From UBA6115 sp050952935 (GTDB lineage Bacteria; Bacillota; Clostridia; Christensenellales; Aristaeellaceae): a DNA stretch of 64,000 nt. The stretch's first letter is position 1; each line of letters opens with the position of its first letter. Positions 1-8,363 of the stretch are shown piece by piece. The DNA is taken from positions 248,001 through 312,000 of the forward strand of contig JBMNLS010000002.1 in NCBI GenBank assembly GCA_050952935.1, given 5' to 3'. The notes beneath the pieces were generated by a model. The model was not told the DNA's origin. It did no database searches and saw nothing but the letters and a program-made list of their open reading frames with translations. The position numbers and the translations under genes are program-made.

Positions 1-1
1 G

Positions 2-1222
2 CCTAAGATCGTTTTTAACTGGATGGCGAACCCCTTCTTCGCTGTGCCCGGCGCCTCCCGAGAAGATGTGCGCCAGGAGTTTTGCAAGCCCGAGCGCATC
101 CCGCTGCTGATTACCATTGACGCTTTTATGGCGGAGGTGGCGGCGGTGTCTGATTATATCGTGCCGGACTACACCCAGTATGAAGCCTGGGGATTCCCCA
201 ATATGGAAGGCAACACCACGGATAAATGCACTGCCATCCGTTGGCCGGTGGTGGAGCCTAAAACGCAGAAGATTGATGATTATCGGCACGCCTGTTATGA
301 AAACTATCTCATTGATGTAGCTAAGAAAATCGGGCTCCCCGGTTTTGGTGAAAAGGCCATTGAAGATGTTGAAGGCAACTTCTATGATCTGGACAGCGCA
401 GAGGACATTTTCCTGCGTGCAGCTGTGAATGAGGCCTATGACGATGGCGAGCCGGTGCCTGAAATTTCAGATGAAGAACGGGCGCTGATGGACTTTGACA
501 AGTATAAGGCGCGCTGGGCGCATGTGGCGCTGAGTGATGAGGAGTGGAACCGGGTGGCTTATCTGCTCTCCCGCGGCGGCCGCTTCTCGGAGTATGGAAC
601 AGGCTTTGATGGGGACACCTACCAATACCCCTACACCGGCATCGTCAACATTTATCTGGAGAAGGTGGCCACCAGCTTTGACTCCTATACCGGCAAGCCT
701 TTCTCAGGAACTCTTAATTATAACGAACAAAAACTGGCCGATGGCACACCCCTGACAGAGGCTTTCCCGGAGTCGGATTTCCCCTTCCAGGGCATCTCTT
801 ATAAGGCTAAATACCGCAGTGTATCAATGCTTGATAACTCCATTCTCAGGGATTTAGCGCCTGAAAACGCGGTGGAGATCAACGATCTGGACGCTGAAGA
901 ACTGGGCCTTAAAACCGGGGATATGGTGCGCGTCACCTCTGCCACCGGCAGCGAAACCTTTGGCAGGATTCTTGCCCGTCCCGGTGTTGCCCGGAAGACC
1001 ATTGCCGTGGCTTTTGGTTATGGGCACTGGGAGTACAATACTAACGCTTATCAGGTGGATGGAAAAAAAGTGGCTGCAACATCCCCGCGTGAGGTGGGCA
1101 TGAACCTAGTGAAGGTCAGCCTGCTTGATCCAACCTTTGGTGATAAGATGTATGGGCTTTCCGAAATGCAGTCCGGCATGTGCGCGCGCAACGGTGGCGC
1201 CTATCGGATTGAAAAGGTCTAA
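2..1222 (+). CDS. Molybdopterin-dependent oxidoreductase catalytic subunit, C-terminal part (TtrA/PhsA/PsrA-like)
   Basis: The reading frame is open from the first full codon in the window, so the true start lies upstream and only about 406 C-terminal residues are present. The product is the large subunit of a bis-MGD enzyme that would reduce a sulfur compound or similar terminal acceptor. Visible support: a segment reading IPLLITIDAFMAEVAAVSDY followed by IVPDYTQYEAWG, typical of the mid part of this family, and a C-terminal molydopterin-dinucleotide-binding beta-barrel around NAVEINDLDAEELGLKTGD and the following MVRVTSATGSETFGRI. Downstream come a TorD chaperone and a four-cluster ferredoxin subunit, the usual company of tetrathionate, polysulfide and thiosulfate reductases. 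The substrate cannot be read from this fragment; the Tat signal and N-terminal Fe-S site are outside the window. Confidence 0.82.
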   Translation, partial: PKIVFNWMANPFFAVPGASREDVRQEFCKPERIPLLITIDAFMAEVAAVSDYIVPDYTQYEAWGFPNMEGNTTDKCTAIRWPVVEPKTQKIDDYRHACYENYLIDVAKKIGLPGFGEKAIEDVEGNFYDLDSAEDIFLRAAVNEAYDDGEPVPEISDEERALMDFDKYKARWAHVALSDEEWNRVAYLLSRGGRFSEYGTGFDGDTYQYPYTGIVNIYLEKVATSFDSYTGKPFSGTLNYNEQKLADGTPLTEAFPESDFPFQGISYKAKYRSVSMLDNSILRDLAPENAVEINDLDAEELGLKTGDMVRVTSATGSETFGRILARPGVARKTIAVAFGYGHWEYNTNAYQVDGKKVAATSPREVGMNLVKVSLLDPTFGDKMYGLSEMQSGMCARNGGAYRIEKV

Positions 1223-1228
1223 GACAGC

Positions 1229-1906
1229 GTGCGGCAAGTGATGGAACAAGACGCTCACAGCGCAAAGACCCGGCGGGATATATACGCCCTGATTGCTAAC
1301 CTTCTTCTGAAGCGTCCGGAAGCTAAGGGCTTTCCGGTCTTGGCGGAAGAATTGGCCGTTTTGTTGTCCGCCTTTGGCGAAAGCCGGGAAGGGTTGGACA
1401 GCCTGATGGCGAGGCACGAGTTTGTGAAGAATACGGAACAGGAATACTATGATGTGTTTTTTGTCCCAAAGTCAGGGCATTATGTGCCGCCTTATGTTTC
1501 TTCCTTAATGAGCTACACGCCAGGGAAAAAGAAACCGTTTGGTTTGCTTGACCCTGTGCAAAGTTCCAGGATTCAGGCGATTTATGACAGCTTTGGCTTT
1601 AATCCGCACAATCTGGAGATTTTCAGCCCCTGGCGTCAGGTGGGAGCGGCTGATCACATCGGCTTTTGCTTTGCTCTGATGGCTAACCTTTGTGAGGCTG
1701 AAAACCTGGAAAAGAACTCGGAAATAGCCGAAACCTGGCGGACAAGCCAAACCCGGTTCCTGAAGGAAGAATTGCTTCCCTGCCTGCCCAATTTTGAAAT
1801 GGCTCTGTCCCAGGCCAAAGCGCCCTTTTACAGCACCCTGGGACGCGCGGCCCATCTGTGGGCATGCTACGACATAACTGCATCAACAGACATCGCTGAA
1901 CAATGA
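1229..1906 (+). CDS. TorD/DmsD-family molybdoenzyme chaperone
   Basis: A cytoplasmic, all-helical chaperone of about 225 residues that would bind the signal or apo form of the molybdoenzyme encoded just upstream until its cofactor is inserted. The family signature is visible as EQEYYDVFFVPKSGHYVPPY (E-x-x-Y-x-x-x-F ... PPY), followed by a helix-rich C-terminal half with D-H-I-G-F. The gene starts 6 bases after the preceding stop. The GTG at 1229 has a weak purine stretch (GAAAAGG) 11 bases upstream; an ATG at 1241 is an alternative. The product is best treated as a dedicated partner of the catalytic subunit; its exact client specificity is inferred from position. Confidence 0.82.
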   Translation: MRQVMEQDAHSAKTRRDIYALIANLLLKRPEAKGFPVLAEELAVLLSAFGESREGLDSLMARHEFVKNTEQEYYDVFFVPKSGHYVPPYVSSLMSYTPGKKKPFGLLDPVQSSRIQAIYDSFGFNPHNLEIFSPWRQVGAADHIGFCFALMANLCEAENLEKNSEIAETWRTSQTRFLKEELLPCLPNFEMALSQAKAPFYSTLGRAAHLWACYDITASTDIAEQ

Positions 1907-1919
1907 AAGGAGTTATACA

Positions 1920-2516
1920 ATGGCTCAACCCAGATATGGTATGGTGATTGATCTTAGACGCTGCGTGGGTTGCCACGCATGCACCGTTGTGTGCAAAATG
2001 GAAAACAACAGCCCCAAGGAACATTCCCGCTCCTGGGTGGAAGAGGCTGACAAAGGCGTTTTCCCCAATGTGTCCCGGGTGAAGCTGCCCCGGCTGTGCA
2101 ACCAGTGCGCTAACCCGCCTTGTGTGCCGGTATGCCCAGTGCAGGCCACCTATCAGGACATTGGCGGCATCAGCATCGTGGATGAGGATAAGTGCATCGG
2201 CTGCGGCCTGTGTGTTAACGCCTGCCCCTATCATGCCCGCTACATTGACCCTCGCAATAACAAGGTTGATAAATGCGATCTTTGTCTGGGGCGGATTGAG
2301 AATGGTCTGGTGCCCTCCTGTGTAAGCACCTGCATGGCCAGTTCACGTTTTTATGGCGACCTGAACGACCCGGAGAGCGAGGTGGCCAAGTTGGTTAAAG
2401 AGTTTAACGCACAGCCTCTCTCCCCCGAGTTTGGCACTGACCCTACCGTGTATTACATTGGCCTAGAGGAATCAGGCGCCAAGGATGTTCTGGATTCCCT
2501 GAAGGCAAAAGGCTGA
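1920..2516 (+). CDS. 4Fe-4S ferredoxin-type electron-transfer subunit of molybdoenzyme (TtrB/DmsB-like)
   Basis: A 198-residue iron-sulfur subunit that would pass electrons to the molybdopterin subunit. Sixteen cysteines fall in four cluster motifs: CVGCHACTVVCK near residue 15, CNQCANPPCVPVCP near 60, CIGCGLCVNACP near 93, and CDLCLGRIENGLVPSC plus a last CxxxC-type cysteine near 120-140. This is the arrangement of DmsB, PsrB and TtrB. A strong ribosome site (AAAGGAG) lies 7 bases before the ATG. The gene closes the operon: a stem-loop and a convergent gene follow, so no NrfD/PsrC/TtrC-type membrane anchor is present downstream. It must be encoded upstream, elsewhere, or be absent. Confidence 0.9.
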   Translation: MAQPRYGMVIDLRRCVGCHACTVVCKMENNSPKEHSRSWVEEADKGVFPNVSRVKLPRLCNQCANPPCVPVCPVQATYQDIGGISIVDEDKCIGCGLCVNACPYHARYIDPRNNKVDKCDLCLGRIENGLVPSCVSTCMASSRFYGDLNDPESEVAKLVKEFNAQPLSPEFGTDPTVYYIGLEESGAKDVLDSLKAKG

Positions 2517-2529
2517 TTACAGAAAATAA

Positions 2530-2568
2530 CGCAAAAGTCCGTGTCCGCTTATGGCGCGGGCTTTTGCG
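2530..2568. terminator. Stem-loop between convergent genes
   Basis: A 14-pair stem (2530-2543 with 2555-2568, two or three G-T wobbles) separates the ferredoxin subunit from the convergent dehydrogenase gene. The T-tract is weak, so termination in either direction is inferred. Confidence 0.55.
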
Positions 2569-2584
2569 TTGTGGAATACTGAAC

Positions 2585-3556
2585 TCAGTCCACCCGCTCC
2601 CGGTAGCCGCTGTCATAGTCCACCCGGCTGATGAAGGGGCCATTGGGCCAGGCGCGCAGGTTATAGATGGCGATGTCAACGACATTTTCCCAGGTTTGAT
2701 CCAGGTTGAACTTGCCGGACACATGGGGGGTGAGGAGGATGCGGGGCTCGCTCCACAGGGGGCTGTCCTGGGGAAGGGGTTCAGGGGTGGTCACATCAAT
2801 CACAGCGCCCATGAGGCGCCCTGAGCGCACGGCTTCCAATAGGGCGTCCTGGTCGATGGCGCTACCTCGGCCCACATTCATGATGACGGAATCCTGCTTC
2901 ATCAGGCCAAAGCGCCGGACGTCCATCAGGCCCATGGTGTCTTTGGTTTCAGGCAGGGAGAGAGAGACCACGTCCGCTTCAGGTAGAAGCTCGTCCAGCT
3001 TATCCATGGTGTGCATCTCGTCAAAGGGAGGCTGGGCCGGAGCTTCGGAGCGCCGGATGCCGATGACCCGGGCGCCCATGGCCTTTGCCAGGCTAGCGAA
3101 GTTTCCGCCGATGGAGCCGGCGCCCACCACTAAAACGGTGGCGCCCTGGATGGAGCGCATGCGACCCAGGTCTTCCCAGACCTTTTTATGCTGGTTGTCC
3201 CGGTAGCGAGGCAGCAGTTTATAAATGGAGAGAAGCCCGGCCAGGAGGTATTCGGAAATGGCCTGACCGTACGCGCCGGAGGCGCTGCATAGCACCGCCT
3301 GGGGCTGCTTTTCCCGAAGGGACAGGAAGCCTTCCACCACCCCCGAATAGCTTAGCTGGAGCAGCTTCAGTCTGTGCAGGGTGTGCAGACGGTTCGGGTT
3401 CACATGGCCCACGACGGCGTCAAAGGCGGCCAGCTCGGCGTCGGCCATGGTGTCGCTGTCCTGGAAGGTGAAGGCGGCTTTGGGAAAAGCCTGCTGGAAC
3501 CTCTCCCGGTGCCAGGGCCGGGTGGGCATGCTGATGAGGATGTTTTCAAGGGCCAT
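2585..3556 (-). CDS. D-isomer-specific 2-hydroxyacid dehydrogenase, NAD(P)-dependent
   Basis: A cytoplasmic oxidoreductase of 323 residues that would interconvert a 2-keto acid and a D-2-hydroxy acid. The Rossmann fingerprint VVGAGSIGGNFASLAKAMGA sits near residues 144-163. The catalytic triad of the family is present in order: Arg in NVGRGS (about 229), Glu in TPEPLP (about 260), and His in LTPHVSG (about 281). The ATG at 3556 follows an AAGGAGG site. The substrate is not evident; hydroxypyruvate/glyoxylate or D-lactate-type substrates are equally possible. It is a single-gene unit, divergent from the DUF503 gene. Confidence 0.87.
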   Translation of the reverse strand: MALENILISMPTRPWHRERFQQAFPKAAFTFQDSDTMADAELAAFDAVVGHVNPNRLHTLHRLKLLQLSYSGVVEGFLSLREKQPQAVLCSASGAYGQAISEYLLAGLLSIYKLLPRYRDNQHKKVWEDLGRMRSIQGATVLVVGAGSIGGNFASLAKAMGARVIGIRRSEAPAQPPFDEMHTMDKLDELLPEADVVSLSLPETKDTMGLMDVRRFGLMKQDSVIMNVGRGSAIDQDALLEAVRSGRLMGAVIDVTTPEPLPQDSPLWSEPRILLTPHVSGKFNLDQTWENVVDIAIYNLRAWPNGPFISRVDYDSGYRERVD

Positions 3557-3605
3557 AATGGGTTCCTCCTTATATTTTGCGGAATGGTTTCATATGCTTT
3601 CATGC

Positions 3606-3611
3606 TATAAT
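3606..3611 (+). promoter_or_regulatory. Putative -10 element for DUF503 gene
   Basis: A consensus TATAAT lies 34 bases upstream of the DUF503 start. No good -35 hexamer stands at 16-18 bases; TGGTTT at 15 bases is the nearest. Confidence 0.35.
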
Positions 3612-3645
3612 ATACCCGATATTTGCAGGATGGGAAGGGAACGCT

Positions 3646-3927
3646 ATGCATGTTCTGGTGGTCAGGCTGGGGCTTCGCGCCCCCTGGTGTCGCTCGCTTA
3701 AGGAAAAGCGCGCGATACTGCGCCCGCTCATCTCGGGCCTGCAGCGGCAGTTCGCGGCCTCCGTGGCCGAAAGCGCTCACCAGGACAGCCATCAATTGAT
3801 GGAAATCACCCTGGCGGTCCTGGTGCATCACACAGCCCAGGGCGACAGCATCAGGCAGCAGGTGATGGACGCGGCAGCCCGCCTGACGGAGGCGGAGCTG
3901 TATGAGGAGGAGGCGGAGTACCGGTAG
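3646..3927 (+). CDS. DUF503 family protein (YlxP-like)
   Basis: A small protein of 93 residues, the usual size of DUF503. The N-terminal strand MHVLVVRLGLRAPWCRSLKE and the following KRAILRPLI match the family core (strand, SLKxKR turn, helix), and the protein ends in a second strand and a glutamate-rich helix. In Bacillus the homologue YlxP sits in the nusA-infB-rbfA region and has been linked to ribosome maturation; here it is alone. The ATG at 3646 was chosen because GGGAAGGGA lies 5 bases upstream; in-frame upstream codons precede the -10 element and are not likely used. Confidence 0.8.
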   Translation: MHVLVVRLGLRAPWCRSLKEKRAILRPLISGLQRQFAASVAESAHQDSHQLMEITLAVLVHHTAQGDSIRQQVMDAAARLTEAELYEEEAEYR

Positions 3928-3943
3928 CGCCTTGGTTTTGCTG

Positions 3944-4702
3944 TTACTTTCGTGCCAGGATGAAAAACCGGTGGGTGCGGCCTGTGATTTCGCCCTTTTC
4001 CTCCAGGATCCGCTGGGCTTTTTCCAGCCCTTTCAGGTGGCTGTCCACCGAAAAACCAATAAACTCCCAGCTGATGATCCGGGCAAACCACACCAGCGCC
4101 CCCACATCAAAAAAACGGATGGGATCAAAGGATTCCCCGCCGTCAAGCAGCCGAAAGCCTGCCTGTTCCAACAGTTTTTGCTGATTTTTCAGGTTCATGC
4201 CGGGGAATTGCTTTTCTGCCTCCGGGGTCAGCAGTTCCACTAACTCCCGGTCATTGTCCTCCCCCACCTGTTGGGTGATGAAAAGCCCGCCGGGCTTCAG
4301 GGCGCGGAAAATCTCGCCCAGGTTCATGTGCCCGTGCCGGTTGATGATCATGTCAAAATGACTGTCCGGCCAGGGGAAGGCATCCTCATCCGCCACGCTG
4401 GCCAGGCGGATGCCCTTGGGCTCCAGGGTCTCCCGGCACAGCGCATAGTTGGGCGGGTAGCCCTCCGTGGCATAGGTGTTTTCCGGCTGGTGGCCAAGGG
4501 ACAGCAGAAACTCGCCCCCGCCGGTGTCAATGTCAAGGAGCCTGTCATCCGCCCGCAGGTGTTTGAGGATGATGCCCTGATAGTCCCATGGCAGGCGCTC
4601 TTCCTCTTCGTATCTGCCGCTGATATGGGAAAAGTCCCAGCCCTTGATGCGGGCCACGCGTTCCTCTTCCTTCCATTGCTGGTACAATTCATGGCATATC
4701 AT
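3944..4702 (-). CDS. Class I SAM-dependent methyltransferase
   Basis: A predicted cytoplasmic methyltransferase of 252 residues. Motif I is LLDIDTGGGEFLLSLG near residues 55-70, with the acidic residue of motif II after TYATEGYPPN and a motif IV-like region FPWPDSHFDMIINRHGHMN. The GGLFITQQVGEDN stretch fits the strand of motif VI. Substrate is unknown. The start ATG overlaps the stop of sfsA by 4 bases (ATGA), so the two genes are translationally coupled and co-transcribed, although no shared function is obvious. Confidence 0.78.
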   Translation of the reverse strand: MICHELYQQWKEEERVARIKGWDFSHISGRYEEEERLPWDYQGIILKHLRADDRLLDIDTGGGEFLLSLGHQPENTYATEGYPPNYALCRETLEPKGIRLASVADEDAFPWPDSHFDMIINRHGHMNLGEIFRALKPGGLFITQQVGEDNDRELVELLTPEAEKQFPGMNLKNQQKLLEQAGFRLLDGGESFDPIRFFDVGALVWFARIISWEFIGFSVDSHLKGLEKAQRILEEKGEITGRTHRFFILARK

Positions 4703-5394
4703 GTTGAACTATCTCCTGATAAAACCACCGGTACCGGCTCCCCCGGCGCCATGCCATCTTCCCTTACATAACAGTCAATGGCCGCCACCTCCACCCCGGC
4801 TGCGGCCGCGGCTCTTAGCGCCTGACCAAAGGCGGGGTGCATCCGGTCATGGGGGGAGAAGGCCCTCACCGGCCTCATCTGGATGATGAACAGCGCCAGG
4901 GCCCCGTGGCCTTCCATCACCGCGTCCATCAGGCTGTTCAGGTGCCTGATGCCCCGCTGGGTGGGCGCGTCGGGGAAGAGGGCCAGGCCGTTTTCTTCCA
5001 GCGTGCAGCCCTTCACCTCCGCGTACAGGCTCATATCCCCGTCCTGCACGTGAAAATCCAGCCGGGAATGACCAAACGCCGCTTCCCGGCGGATAGTTGC
5101 TCCTGGAAAGCGGGCGCGCAGATAGGCCTGGGCGATGGCGTTGGGGGCTTGGGAATCGATGTTCACCAGCATATCCCCTTTGTATACCGCCACCAGGTCA
5201 TAGTCCGTCTTGCGGCCTTCCCTGGCCGCGTGGCTTAAGATGACCCGGCTGCCTGGCAGCAGCAGCTCCCTGCATCGGCCGGTGTTTTTCACATGGGCGG
5301 CCACTTCCTGTCCATTTGCCGCCACCCGGGCGATGAAGCGGTTGGGCCGCTCAATAAAGCGCCCGGAAAGAACCTTTTCATAAAAAACGCTCAT
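4699..5394 (-). CDS. sfsA: SfsA family DNA/RNA nuclease (sugar fermentation stimulation protein A)
   Basis: A 231-residue SfsA protein. Characteristic blocks are visible: RPNRFIARV near the N terminus, HVKNTGRCRELLLPGSRVIL, KTDYDLVAV, and the C-terminal catalytic-like core LYAEVKGCTLEENGLALFPD then APTQRGIRHL. The last blocks resemble the PD-(D/E)xK nuclease motif (ExK in EVKG). In E. coli the protein was first linked to maltose gene expression and binds DNA non-specifically; nuclease activity has been proposed for the family. First gene of a two-gene unit with the methyltransferase; divergent from ilvE. Confidence 0.9.
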   Translation of the reverse strand: MSVFYEKVLSGRFIERPNRFIARVAANGQEVAAHVKNTGRCRELLLPGSRVILSHAAREGRKTDYDLVAVYKGDMLVNIDSQAPNAIAQAYLRARFPGATIRREAAFGHSRLDFHVQDGDMSLYAEVKGCTLEENGLALFPDAPTQRGIRHLNSLMDAVMEGHGALALFIIQMRPVRAFSPHDRMHPAFGQALRAAAAAGVEVAAIDCYVREDGMAPGEPVPVVLSGDSST

Positions 5395-5442
5395 GCGGGG
5401 ATTGTACCAAAACGGTTTCTTGCTGAAAAGCTCGGATGATTG

Positions 5443-5451
5443 TGCTATAAT
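5443..5451 (+). promoter_or_regulatory. Extended -10 promoter for ilvE
   Basis: TGCTATAAT (an extended TGn -10) lies about 40 bases upstream of the ilvE ATG. A TTGCTG at 20 bases is a poor -35, as is common with extended -10 promoters. Confidence 0.45.
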
Positions 5452-5491
5452 CCCCCTTGTTTACCAAAAATCCCGGCAGAGGAGGCTAACC

Positions 5492-6559
5492 ATGAACATT
5501 CCCATCACCAAGAACCCCGCCCCCAAGCAGAAACCCCTTCCGGGGCAGGCCCTGCCCTTTGGCCGCCTGTTTACGGACCATATGCTGCTGATGAACTATA
5601 ATAAGGATCAGGGCTGGTATGACCTGCGCATTGAGCCCTATGCCAATTTCTCCCTGCCGCCTTCGGCCATGGTATTTCACTACGCCCAGGAGGTGTTTGA
5701 GGGCATGAAGGCCTATCCGGTGGGGGATGAGGGCGTCAGCCTGTTCCGTCCCATGGACAACCTCAGGCGTTTTAACTCCTCCTGCAGGCGGCTGTGCATC
5801 CCGGAAATGCCGCTGGAGGCGGTGTATCAGGGGCTGCTGACGCTTATTGAGCTGGAGAAGGGCTGGGTCCCCCGGGATCCGGGCACCTCGCTGTATATCC
5901 GGCCCACCATCATCGCCACAGAGCCGGCCCTTGGGGTAAAGGCTTCTGACAGCTACCTGTTTTATGTGATCCTCTCGCCTGTGGGTGCTTACTATGCCAA
6001 TGGCTTTAAGCCCGTGCGCATTGTGGTGGAGGAGGAATACACCCGGGCTGCCCCCGGCGGCACCGGCTCCGTCAAGTGCGGGGGCAACTACGCCGGCTCC
6101 ATCCTGGCCTGTGCCCAGGCCAGCCAGAAGGGCTTTGACCAGGTGCTGTGGCTGGACGCGGCGGAGCGTAAATATGTAGAGGAGGTGTCCTCCATGAACA
6201 TCTGCTTTGTCATCGATGGCGTTCTGGTCACCCCTGCCCTGGGGGATACCATCCTGCCCGGCATCACCCGGGATTCCATTTTGCAGCTGGCAAAGGAAAT
6301 GGGTATCCCCGTGGAGGAGCGCAAAATCTCCCTGGCGGAGGTGGTGGCGGCCCGCGCCTCAGGCGCCCTTCAGGAGGCCTTTGGCACCGGCACCGCCGCG
6401 GTGGTTTCTCCCGTCGCCTCCCTCACCGTGGAGGGGGAGGAGCTGGTGATCGGCGACGGTTCCACCGGCCCTGTCACCATGAAGCTTCACGATACCCTCA
6501 CCGGCATCCAGCGGGGAGAGGCCGGACTTGACCATCCCTGGGTGGTTCATATAAACTGA
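5492..6559 (+). CDS. ilvE: Branched-chain amino acid aminotransferase
   Basis: A PLP enzyme of 355 residues (class IV transaminase) that converts leucine, isoleucine and valine to and from their keto acids with glutamate/2-oxoglutarate. Family signposts: FHYAQEVFEGMKAY, the PLP-lysine region GSVKCGGNYAGS, then QVLWLDAAERKYVEEVSSMN and LPGITRDSIL. These match type-I BCATs such as the mammalian and Corynebacterium enzymes rather than short E. coli IlvE. The ATG at 5492 is preceded by GAGGAGG at a proper distance; 33 in-frame codons further upstream include the promoter and are excluded. No leucine attenuator or T-box is visible in the short leader. Confidence 0.92.
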   Translation: MNIPITKNPAPKQKPLPGQALPFGRLFTDHMLLMNYNKDQGWYDLRIEPYANFSLPPSAMVFHYAQEVFEGMKAYPVGDEGVSLFRPMDNLRRFNSSCRRLCIPEMPLEAVYQGLLTLIELEKGWVPRDPGTSLYIRPTIIATEPALGVKASDSYLFYVILSPVGAYYANGFKPVRIVVEEEYTRAAPGGTGSVKCGGNYAGSILACAQASQKGFDQVLWLDAAERKYVEEVSSMNICFVIDGVLVTPALGDTILPGITRDSILQLAKEMGIPVEERKISLAEVVAARASGALQEAFGTGTAAVVSPVASLTVEGEELVIGDGSTGPVTMKLHDTLTGIQRGEAGLDHPWVVHIN

Positions 6560-6590
6560 GCAAAGCATTAAATTTCCAAGGAGGCATGCT

Positions 6591-8363
6591 TTGCGTCCTG
6601 TGATCTATCTGCTTGCTAAAATTCGCCGCTATGACCCGGGGATGCTCTGGGTGATGGCGGCGAATACCATTTTATCCGCCGTTTATCCCTTTATTTGGGT
6701 GGTGGTACCGGCCTGGATATTGCGCTATGGCGCGGTGTGGGAAAGGAGCACCCTCATCGCGGTGGTGGCAGGCGCTGGGGTCATGGCCTGTGCATCCGGC
6801 TTTGCCATCAGCTGCTGGACCGGTAGCTACCGCATGCGCATGAACAGCGTGCGCTACCACCTGATCCGCGATTTGATGGCCTTCAGCCTAGCCATGCCCT
6901 ATCAGAACACCCTGAACCCCCGGGTGCTGGATGACATCAACTTTGCCAATGAAACGGTTGCTAACCCCATGCGCGGGGCTGGCGGCATCATCTTAACCCT
7001 CCTGCGGATTTTTAGCGGGTTCCTGGCCAGCCTGGGCTTTGTGGGGCTGATTGCCACCCTTTCCCCCTGGTTTATGCTGGTGATGGTGCTGCTGTTTGCA
7101 GGAACCTTTTTATTGAGCCAGAAAGCGGACGCCATCGAAGCCGCGGGCTGGGAACAGAGCCGGGGGCCAGAGCGCCGACGGTATCATGTGGGTAGTGTGG
7201 CCCAGGACGCGGCGTATAAAAAGGACATCCTGCTGTATGAAACGGCCCCTCTCATTCTCAGCTATCTGAGATTATTCCGCGCCCAGATGATGGCGGTGAT
7301 GGATGGGGTGATGAACAAACGCTTTCGTCTGGAAACCTGGGTGTGCGTGCTGAACCTGTTGCGGGACATCGGCCTTTTCGCCTTCATCATCCACCGCTTT
7401 CTGGCGGGCGCCTTGGACGCGGGCGGCTTTTTCCTGTATTCATCGGGCCTGGCCGGCTTTATGACTGTGGCCCAGGCGGCCATGACGGATCTTTCCGCCA
7501 TCAGGAGGGAGGGCGAGCGCTTTGCCGCCTATATCCGCCTGGTGGATGGGGAAAAGCCGCGGGATGCTGCTGATTATGTGCCGACAAGTTTTGAAAACGG
7601 CGCTTTGGCGCTGGAAAAGGTGTCCTTCCGCTACCCCGGGGCGGAAGAGGATGCGCTCAAGGAAATTTCCCTTGTCATTCCTCAGGGGCACAAGCTGGCC
7701 CTGGTGGGGGAAAACGGCGCTGGCAAAAGCACGCTGATCAAGCTTATCTGCCGGCTTTACAGGCCTTCTTCCGGGCGCATCACCCTGGGCGGGACGGATA
7801 TCTGGGACATCCCCGAGCAGGAGTATTTCAGCCGCCTGGGCGTGGTGTTTCAGGACGCGATGGTACTGCCCTTCAGCCTCCGGGAAAACGTGCTGATGGG
7901 GGAACCTTGGGATGAAGCGCGGTACCGGCAGGCGATGGCCGATTCCGGCCTTGACAAAATCGCGGCGGATCTGCCCCGGGGGGATGAAACCACCCTGATG
8001 CGGGTGCTGGATGATGAGGGGGTTGAGCTTTCCGGCGGGCAGAAGCAGAGCCTTTTCCTGGCCCGGGCGCTGTATAAGGGGGCAGGGGCGCTGCTGATTT
8101 TGGATGAGCCTACGGCCGCCCTGGATTCCCTGGCGGAGCGGGCCCTGTATGAGCGCTATGGCGGGATGGCAGAGGGCAAAAGCAGCATCTTCGTCTCCCA
8201 CCGCCTGGCCAGCACCCGGTTTTGCGACAGTGTGGTGTTTTTGAAGGAGGGCGTTGTTTTGGAGGAGGGCAGCCATGAGGCGCTTGTCCAAAAGGGCGGG
8301 GAATACGCGGCGCTGTTTGACATCCAGGCCAAATACTACCGCAAGGAGGAGAGCCATGCTTAA
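6591..8363 (+). CDS. ABC transporter, fused permease/ATPase half-transporter (first of pair)
   Basis: A 590-residue half-transporter of the exporter (type IV) fold: an N-terminal six-helix membrane domain to about residue 325 and a C-terminal nucleotide-binding domain. ATPase motifs are all canonical: Walker A GENGAGKST, Q-loop VFQD, signature LSGGQKQ, Walker B LLILDEPTAALD, and H-loop SHR. Translation should begin at TTG 6591, 6 bases after a perfect AAGGAGG; the nearby ATG at 6586 is out of frame and meets a stop at once. The gene overlaps the second half-transporter by 8 bases, so the two likely form a heterodimeric exporter. Cargo is unknown; such pairs often export drugs or peptides. Confidence 0.88.
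   Translation: MRPVIYLLAKIRRYDPGMLWVMAANTILSAVYPFIWVVVPAWILRYGAVWERSTLIAVVAGAGVMACASGFAISCWTGSYRMRMNSVRYHLIRDLMAFSLAMPYQNTLNPRVLDDINFANETVANPMRGAGGIILTLLRIFSGFLASLGFVGLIATLSPWFMLVMVLLFAGTFLLSQKADAIEAAGWEQSRGPERRRYHVGSVAQDAAYKKDILLYETAPLILSYLRLFRAQMMAVMDGVMNKRFRLETWVCVLNLLRDIGLFAFIIHRFLAGALDAGGFFLYSSGLAGFMTVAQAAMTDLSAIRREGERFAAYIRLVDGEKPRDAADYVPTSFENGALALEKVSFRYPGAEEDALKEISLVIPQGHKLALVGENGAGKSTLIKLICRLYRPSSGRITLGGTDIWDIPEQEYFSRLGVVFQDAMVLPFSLRENVLMGEPWDEARYRQAMADSGLDKIAADLPRGDETTLMRVLDDEGVELSGGQKQSLFLARALYKGAGALLILDEPTAALDSLAERALYERYGGMAEGKSSIFVSHRLASTRFCDSVVFLKEGVVLEEGSHEALVQKGGEYAALFDIQAKYYRKEESHA

Noticed and set aside
1106..1417. Small minus-strand frame across the junction of the first two genes
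   Set aside because: No ribosome site, no family; overlaps two well-supported genes.
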